The position numbers and the translations under genes were made by a program. 64,000 bases of DNA. It comes from Salvator merianae. Lineage: Eukaryota; Chordata; Lepidosauria; Squamata; Teiidae. Each line of letters starts with the position of its first letter. The stretch's first letter is position 1. The notes below the pieces were generated by a model that was not told the origin of the DNA, made no database searches, and was given only the letters and a program-made list of their open reading frames with translations. This document shows positions 57,318 through 64,000 of this stretch, piece after piece. Where the stretch lies: contig QVOM02000112.1 in NCBI GenBank assembly GCA_003586115.2, positions 48,346,669 to 48,410,668 on the forward strand, in the 5' to 3' direction.

Positions 57318-58433
57318 CTCTCACTCTGAGGCTACATTCACATGTAACAAAAAAGCATCTCAGAGACAGTAGTGTCTGCAATCCACCCTTTCTAGTCTAA
57401 GGCTTCATCCAGACTGGGTCAAAACTCAGTATTTATTTTGTAATTTTACCTGATTTGCCAGACTTGATTGTGGTGCTCCCGATACAATCCTGGAATATAG
57501 ACCTAATTTATGGTTATTGTTATTCCAGTAAAGTTAATTATCACAGAGTAATATCCCATGCTTCCATAATTGCAGCTCTGTCTGGTTTACTGCGTGGGAA
57601 CTACATTGAGAATTTGGCGTGAGCTGTCGCTACCCAGAAATTCTTCATGTGATACTATTAGGGTCACGTGGAAAGAAAATCTCCCTGCTGTAACATCACT
57701 TGCTGATGTGGCAAATGCTAGAATGCGGAATATTGATCTAATATATAGACAATGTATGATAATTCCGGATGTGCTTATATTGATAAATTGTGAGATGGCC
57801 TAGAATGTTCATGGCGGGGGCAGACTGTGAACCATCTCTAAGGCTGCCTCCAGATGGCAAATAATATTATAAAATATTCCAGAAGAAAGCATTTCCAGGA
57901 TAATCGTTCTTTGCCCAGATGGCTGGGCTACTGTGTGGGGCAAGCGAAAATTACATGGTCTGGACACTTGCTTCCACAATGTTGCTGACACAATTGGCAC
58001 CCCGTGACATGCACGACTGCCGTTTTGGGTCCAGTTTGTCCCCACACATGCACAATGGCCATTTCCAAAATGGTGCATCACAGGAGCTGTTGTCCATATG
58101 AAGTAAGTCCTTTCGCTTTATAGTAAAATCCAGATTGGGTGTTGATTTTTCTGCAATAACAATATTGTGTGATATCATCCCAATATCCCAGTGCTATGTT
58201 GGGATTGCCAACATGTCTGGCAATCCCAACATAGCCCCAGGATAATCCTGGGTTTTACATCTTGTTTGCATGCAGCTTAAGGTATTTTAGGGGTGTTTTT
58301 TTCTGTTTGTGATCAAGCAGTATGTAAGTCCTCCTCTTCTTCCCTGTCCTCCTCCTTTAACCAATGAAGGATAGAGATGACTCAAAATGGCAGAATTTGC
58401 CACAAATAAATGTATACTGAGTTTAGGATCTTA
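57318..58433. other. No gene recognised; hairpins
   Basis: 57331-57405 looks like one end of a GGCTGTGATCAGACA-family copy (GAGGCTACATTCACATGTAA, AAAAAGCATCTCAGAGACAG). CTATGTTGGGATTGCCA at 58194-58210 pairs perfectly with TGGCAATCCCAACATAG at 58218-58234. An element from about 57840 to 58280 with ends GGCTGCCTCCAGATGG / TTTGCATGCAGC is possible. Confidence 0.4.
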
Positions 58434-58860
58434 GGGCCTGTTCACACTTACCTTCTAGTGAGTGTCTGCACACTCACTAGAAAAGTGTTTCTCCATTTTG
58501 GGAGACACTTGCAATCAGGAGCAACTAAAGCCGCTCCCAGTTGTTACTGAGGTGGACAAGAGTGTGCTTCGCAGCTGTACGAGGAGCAGCTGGACCGTTC
58601 CTGATATGCAGTGATTGCACCTAGCTCCTGGTGCGAGTGCTGTAAGCTGCATTCCCCATCCCAAGTCACCATGGCAGTGGCTGGACATTTCCCCAGCCGC
58701 TGTCATGGTGGGACAGCCAGCATTCACACTATGAGTGCCGGAAGCCTGTTTCTGGGATGTTCCAGCCCTCACAATGTGGATGGTCACTGCACTGCAGGGA
58801 CTGTACCACCTTGGAATGTTTGGATTCAAACATTTCAAGGTGGAAAATGCAAAAAGGTCC
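58434..58860. mobile_element. TIR element, GGGCC...family, inverted copy with TTA TSD
   Basis: The left end GGGCCTGTTCACACTT and the right end TGCAAAAAGGTCC are inverted. TTA flanks both sides (58431-58433 and 58861-58863), as in PIF/Harbinger elements. Subterminal hairpins are CTAGTGAGTGTCTGCACACT CACTAG at left and CCACCTTGGAAT ... ATTTCAAGGTGG at right. Same family as 31216-31666, reversed. Confidence 0.72.
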
Positions 58861-58863
58861 TTA

Positions 58864-59339
58864 CAGTGTGGCTTAGGAAAGTTTTACAGTAATTTAAATA
58901 AGAAAAAGAAGATCAATAGAACAGTCTCATGTATACTGTATGTTGTATAATGTTACCACCCAGTCTCTTTCTCTGGTCTTCTCTGTTGTTAGAAAGTAAG
59001 CATTTCAATCCTTACGAGTTTTGTCTGGTCTCAGTTGCTAAGTAAGGTTAGTCTGGTCAGTAGTTGGATAGCAAACAACTTGTGAATACAGAGTGCTGCA
59101 GAAAAAAACATCTAGGAAATTAAAAAAAATATCCTAGAAGAAGGCATGTCAAGCCACTTCTTTCTGTTGCCAAGAAAATTGCCTGGATTCTTCCATGCAG
59201 ATGTCAGGATCTGAATTTGACACAGTGAGAACTTAAAAAACAACAACAAAAAACACCTGGGACTGTTTCACACTTTTCATGTTAGAATGAGTTAATTATC
59301 CCATTCTAAACTGGAATTAACCCCAGAGCCTGGACATCA
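58864..59339. other. No feature recognised
   Basis: No supported gene or repeat. Confidence 0.3.
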
Positions 59340-59757
59340 TCTGCACTGCAGGGCCCTATATCTGAATATCAGCACGATACCAGAATTTGCGGCACGAATG
59401 CTGGTATTCTGTGCCCGATCTTTGCCATGATAGTGGCTGGGTAGCATCCAACCACTGCCATGGTGACTGGCAGCGCTGTGGAGCATGCAGGCATGCACAG
59501 GTGCAATCAAAAGATTGCGCATGTGCAGCTACAGCATGTGGCTACAGCATATGCATTCACACCCAGAAATGGGTGTCAATACACTTTACTGGCAACAGGA
59601 TAGTTGCTTCCAGTGAAGCTGTGGAGCACAAATTAATGCTCCACAACTACCCATGATTCCTGTATTCCTGAGGCCTGCCATAGCCTGCACTAATGTGTGG
59701 ACAGCAGCTCCCTGTTTTGGAATATATTCCAGAGTAAGGCTCAGTGCAGAAAGGGCC
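59340..59757. mobile_element. Two partial TIR elements joined
   Basis: 59345-59660 shares GAATGCTGGTATTCTGTGCC, CACTGCCATGGTGACTGGCA and TCCAGTGAAGCTGTGGAGCA with the GGGCC family (31216, 10897). From about 59672 the right half of a TTTCTGCACT-family element follows (GGCCTGCCATAGCCTGCACT, ATTCCAGAGTAAGGCTCAGT, GCAGAAAGGGCC). Neither is complete. Confidence 0.55.
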
Positions 59758-62051
59758 TTAGAAATGAAATTTTATATTAATTTCTTTTGTAGTATCAATC
59801 CTCTAGTGAGTCCCATTGGATTATTCATAAAGCATGCTTTTTTGGAGTTGCTCTTTTTTGTCCTTATTATTTTAAATTCTCTGTTAGCATGACGAATCAA
59901 GTTATTTTATCTGTAAATTAACACGTGCTGTATTCTCTACAGCTCGGTAAAAGTTTTTTTTAAAAATGACAGAAAGAACATGAAACTAATGTATGCTAAG
60001 TTTAGCCGAGGGCATTTCCCTACTCAAGACCAAAGTTTAGTAGTCAAGCAGTTTTGCTGGCAGAATGTTTAGCCAACCTATGTACTTCTCAACTTCTTGA
60101 TCAGAACAATGGAAAAAGACAAGGAGTATCTGCCAAATTCTGTTGTCTTGTCTGATAGCAACAGTGTAAAAATAGGAGAATACTGTCCAATACAGATCTC
60201 CCTCTAATCTGATATTGCAGTGCAGATAGAAGTCCTGTACTTATTCTTAGCAGCTTTGGAGTATAGCAGAGCAACAGTGGAACATCTGTTGAGAAGTGCT
60301 AGATACGATAAGCAAATAAACCACGCCCGTGTAGAGTGCATTTAGAATACCGGACAATTTAGGCAACTTCTGCACTGTGCCCCTTGGCACATAATGTGGA
60401 GGCTGTTCTTGGCCCTAATTGTTTATATGATGAATGACTGGAGTGGGTCATAGCCTGGGAACATGAGGGAGAACACTTTAAAGTGGTCTCCCCTTAGAGT
60501 GTTTCCCGGCACAGTTTTTATGCCAGAGAGCACTCCAAGCGAAAGGTCCATGTGACCAGTGCATTCTTCAAGAGGCCATGCCTTCCAGGGATTGTTCTGA
60601 TGAGAGGACGCTGCATTCCAGAGCAGCAGCTCACATGGTCAAAATGGACTGGGGAGAAGTTCCTTGGAAGACAAGCATTGTATTAAATGCTACAGAATAT
60701 GGGATATCTGTGTCTCTTTCCCTCTTCTGTAGTTCTCCCTCTTCTTCTGGATTTTTTTTTTAAATCACAGACCAGCTTCACACTTGTTAAATAAGAAGGC
60801 TTGAAGCCATCTCTGATCATGAGAGATCACACTTTGAAAGGACATTCTGATTTATATTTACACTATCCCCTCCCATGCAGTACTTTCCTTGTTTGAGATT
60901 ATCCCAGCACTGAAGCCATTTCTTTCTTTAGCCTGGTTGTTTTTTCAGGGTGTGATCACTGGGGAGGACTATAGGGGCTTTTCCTGCACTTTCCTGGCCG
61001 AGTAGGGAAGGGTTTTCTCTTACCCTGTCCAGCCAATTACCGCTTGAGACTGGGAGGGTAGGAGTCTACTGCAAAACCGGACAGGGATAGAGAAGGAAAA
61101 CATCTGTTGCCACTTTTTAAGTTGCAATTCTCCTGTCTCTCTTTAATCTGAACTCAAATTGTAACAGTTCCCCCTTCACCCCCCCTTCTTTTGTTCTCTG
61201 TTTCTTGAACTTTTTGCATCTGGGAGGGAACAATTGCTACTGGTTTCTCTCTCTCTCTCTCTATTTTGTTGGGAGAGAGGGCTTTCTTCCTTGTCTCTAT
61301 AAATGCATTTATAATTTTTATTCACATTCAAAACATCATGCTGTAGATTTTAGGGGGAAAGCAGAGACACTTCAGTGCTTGTATGGTAGGATTTTTTTTA
61401 AAAAAAGTCAACCCCATGTTGGGGAAAGAGCTTGAAGGGCAGAGTAGAAGAAGATGTGGAAAAGAAATTGGATGAGATGAAGAAAATCTCCCCATGCCCA
61501 AACGCAAACTAACAAATTATTGGCAGGGAAGGGGCCAATCAGCAGGAGGAGCAAAAAGTACCCAAGGAAAAGTAAAAAAAAGCTGGCAGAGGACTGAGAA
61601 CTAAGTGCAAAAGGAAAAACAAGAATTATTTTGCATGGGTATGGACAAGCTGATTGGGGACTCAAGCTTAATGTGGGAAAAATTCGGATTATAGAAGTGT
61701 GGTGTGACTGCAGCCTTAGCTTTTCAACGTTCTTTTGAAGCAGCATTTTTGTGTCTTTGTGTTAATATTTAAGATGCTTTTGGCTTATCTTGTCTGATTT
61801 TTGAAGTCAGGAAAGGCAGAGCTGATTAATAGTTGCTTGGGAGACTGCCTGTGGATACCAGGTGCTGGGGGCTCCATAAAAATAAAAATAAAAAATCCTG
61901 GAAGAATGCAGTTAGAATGTGACATCTATACTGATGCCAGAAAAACTGTATGAATCCATCCATGCAGTTACCAGAACTGATGCAATGACACCTTTATTTT
62001 TACCTTTTGTGAACATGTTTAAATACAAGTGTTTGAGATTTTTAAAGGTAT
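59758..62051. other. No gene recognised; (TC)n near 61243
   Basis: 2.3 kb without a supported gene. A (TC)n run of about 10 units lies at 61242-61261. AAAATAAAAATAAAAA is at 61878-61895. Confidence 0.4.
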
Positions 62052-62059
62052 GCATCTTC

Positions 62060-62201
62060 CAGCAGTGGCCGGTGGCTTTAAGCCCGGGTGTTTGCGTCAG
62101 ACCTGCTGAGGCAGTACAGAGGCTCGGAGGCCTCACGAACAGCCATGGCACGCTTCGCACGGGACGCGCACACCTGGGCTTAAAGCCGCCGAATGCTGCT
62201 G
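62060..62201. mobile_element. 142-bp hAT-type MITE with perfect 8-bp TSD
   Basis: GCATCTTC on both sides (62052-62059 and 62202-62209). The TIRs of about 32 bp start CAGCAG: CAGTGGCCGGTGGCTTTAAG at left pairs with CTTAAAGCCGCCGAATGCTG at right. CAG-starting ends and an 8-bp TSD are the classic hAT signature. The 78-bp centre is CpG-rich. It is not the same family as copies A-E. Confidence 0.85.
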
Positions 62202-62209
62202 GCATCTTC

Positions 62210-62798
62210 ATATGTGTTACTAAACCTTTTCTAGGCTTGCGATTTTGGAGAAATTATTTTAAACCTGTCCTTAGCCAACCTTCTACTGGGAGAGAGCATC
62301 CCTGTGTTCCTGCTTCAGATCTTTTTATATGCATGCAGCAACATCTGCAAGGGAACCCCCCACAGAGATTTCAGTAGCTTACAGCTATGACTAGAAACAC
62401 TACTTTGGAATGGATCACCTTTCTGTAGTGCCTACTCCCTCACTGAGAGATATTCCTTGATGCCATTCTGGAGGTGGCAGTATTAACAAAGGCTTCCTAG
62501 CTTCACTAGGAAGGTTAAAAGGACTGCTGCTTACATCTATTGCATTGAAAAGCAGAACACTCTAGTTCTCAGCAATCCCCAGCCACTTCCTGATATTGCC
62601 AGGAGGCATTAATTCCCTTTGGGAGGGAGAAAGCAGAACACATGGGCCTGGCTGTGGGGAGAAACATTGGCTGGAGACCAGATGCATATGGGGTAGGGAC
62701 TCCCCTCCTCCCATGGCTTTGCCTCCTGGCCCCTTCCCAGCTACCCTTCCAGGGCTCCCTGCATCTGCCCCATGAGTGGGAGAAGCAGAGGAGACTTT
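62210..62798. other. No feature recognised
   Basis: No supported gene or repeat. Confidence 0.3.
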
Positions 62799-63013
62799 GG
62801 CTGTGATCAGACACACCAAAAAAAGGCATCTGTGAGGCAGCTTAAAGACGACTTTGAGGTGGGATTGTTCACACACCAGTATGTCCCTCCTCTTTCTCAT
62901 GAACACTCTATGCTAGAAAAGGTGGATTAGAGAAGACTTGGGAACACGAGTGCCACACACTGTCTCTATGAGGCGCCTCCAAGTCACCCCTTTTGTTATG
63001 TCTGAACACAGCC
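62799..63013. mobile_element. TIR element, GGCTGTGATCAGACA family
   Basis: GGCTGTGATCAGACACACC at left, TTATGTCTGAACACAGCC at right. Internal words match 25742-25955 and 36541-36755. Flanks are TTT and TTA, so a near 3-bp TSD. 215 bp, non-coding. Confidence 0.74.
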
Positions 63014-63460
63014 TTAGACAGTCTCCTTTTCCCTTCCCAAGCTTCCATGTGCCATAAGATGAAGAAGTGTGGTACACTTCGTCACTGAAATACATTCAAG
63101 GAATCAGAAGTCACTGTCTAGTTGCCTTAATTGCCAGCTTTACAAGCCAGTCACTTATACCACAGTTCTGTGTATCATGATTTTGCACTATAAAGGGAAG
63201 TAGCATTTTATATGTACCTTGTAGTTCAGGAGCAGGGGATTTTCCTACATTTTAATGCAGCTTTTGTAAATCCAGAAGAGAATGGCTTCTAGCTCATGAA
63301 TCTACATCTGTTCACCCAGAAACTATTTATCTCAGTGACTTAGTTCTTTTTAAGTTTGTCCCCCAAAATTTGTCTAAAAGTGTAAGAAGTTAAAGTTCTG
63401 GCAGTGAGATTTCAAATAAGCCCTATGGAGTGTGCTCCCTTTTCACCATTTATACACTAT
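63014..63460. other. No feature recognised
   Basis: AT-rich, no supported feature. Confidence 0.3.
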
Positions 63461-64000
63461 GGCTGCGTTCCGACACGGCATTTAATCAGTTTACAGGCCA
63501 TCTTCAGTTCCCGCTGTCCCGACATGATCTTGCCGTTCCGTAATTTTTATGGATTAAACTGGCGAAATCTGGATTACTGTGTCTTCGGATTTAATGAACT
63601 CTCAAGCCGTTCCAGATCGCTAGCGTGCTTTACTTTGTGCTGTGGGCACGGGGAAAGCGATTATTTGAGAGGGACCGTACTGTTTTGGGGGGCGTGCAGA
63701 GGGAGGGATCCCCATTTTGTGCCGTCCAATGACAGACTTTGTGGGTGGGCAGGAAGCACATTAGTTTCCTGTGCCTCCATTATCCCCCCTTCCCTCGCTG
63801 CCAGGGGAAAAGAAATCGTCCTCCTTCTTCGCTAAGCTGCGGTCCTGCCAGGAAGAAATTAAAGGCTTTCTCCACTTCCGTCTGCTCTTTAAAGGAAAAA
63901 ATAAACTGCGCCTGTTTGGAGTTTTGCCGTGGTCAGCACACAGTTAAAAATAGTAGAGCCCCCCCACGTTCCCTCCCCACTTTTGCCTTTTGTTATGGAC
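63461..64000. mobile_element. CpG-rich element beginning, truncated by window end (probable)
   Basis: At 63461 composition changes sharply to CpG-rich sequence starting GGCTGCGTTCCGACACGGCA, which looks like a DNA-transposon terminus of the type common in reptile genomes (inference). The other end is outside the window, so TIR and TSD cannot be checked. A 143-codon frame across 63404-63835 crosses the boundary and has no recognised motif. Confidence 0.4.

Noticed and set aside
63404..63835. 143-codon frame near the window end
   Set aside because: It crosses the compositional boundary at 63461 into a probable transposon and has no recognisable motif.

Overview
This window looks like about 64 kb of intergenic or intronic DNA from a vertebrate nuclear genome, most likely a squamate reptile (lizard-like). 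I recognise no host protein-coding exon, rRNA or tRNA gene. The species call rests on the repeat mixture: L1, CR1, L2/L3-like and R4-like non-LTR retrotransposons, together with many short inverted-repeat DNA elements with TIRs and target-site duplications. R4-clade LINEs beside L1, L2 and CR1 are a described feature of lizard genomes such as Anolis. This is an inference from composition and protein motifs; no database was searched.

Layout. 1-2970: sense L1, with the C-terminal part of ORF1 (open to the window edge), a 500-bp spacer, and ORF2 with endonuclease and the first half of reverse transcriptase, broken by one stop codon. The L1 ends exactly at a CpG-rich inverted-repeat element (2971-3536), which is followed by a CR1/L2-type LINE 3' end. 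4554-5128: a fold-back element made of successive hairpins. 5.7-12 kb: several small TIR elements, a 1.1-kb hAT-type element (8819-9945) and an internally deleted Tc1/mariner copy (11227-11601). 12-19.5 kb: a broken hAT relative, an antisense L2-like 3' end, a 481-bp hAT copy carrying another element inside it, and an antisense L3/CR1-like RT fragment. 20.9-21.6 kb: antisense L1 ORF2 C-terminus. 22-37 kb: mostly AT-rich unannotated DNA with LINE tails and inverted-repeat elements.

38014-41869 holds the best preserved element, an antisense CR1 with ORF1 (SGNH/GDSL-type esterase domain) and ORF2 (AP-type endonuclease plus RT). Each ORF carries a single visible lesion. About 44.6-48 kb is a decayed sense R4-like LINE (RT with YMDD, C-terminal Cys/His and restriction-like endonuclease region) split by a CR1 3' fragment related to the one upstream. 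53.5-57.3 kb carries two large, CpG-rich, similar hAT-type elements in the same orientation, each with perfect 8-bp TSDs and internal repeats of 88-bp period. The last 6 kb holds more small TIR elements, including a 142-bp hAT MITE, and the start of a CpG-rich element that runs off the window.

The genes do not form a pathway. All recognisable coding sequence belongs to retrotransposons or a transposase remnant and appears non-functional as read here. The most notable structure is one hAT-type TIR family (TIR close to TAGGGGTGTGCACG) present as five copies, each with its own perfect 8-bp TSD, two of which contain the 88-bp hairpin-forming minisatellite.
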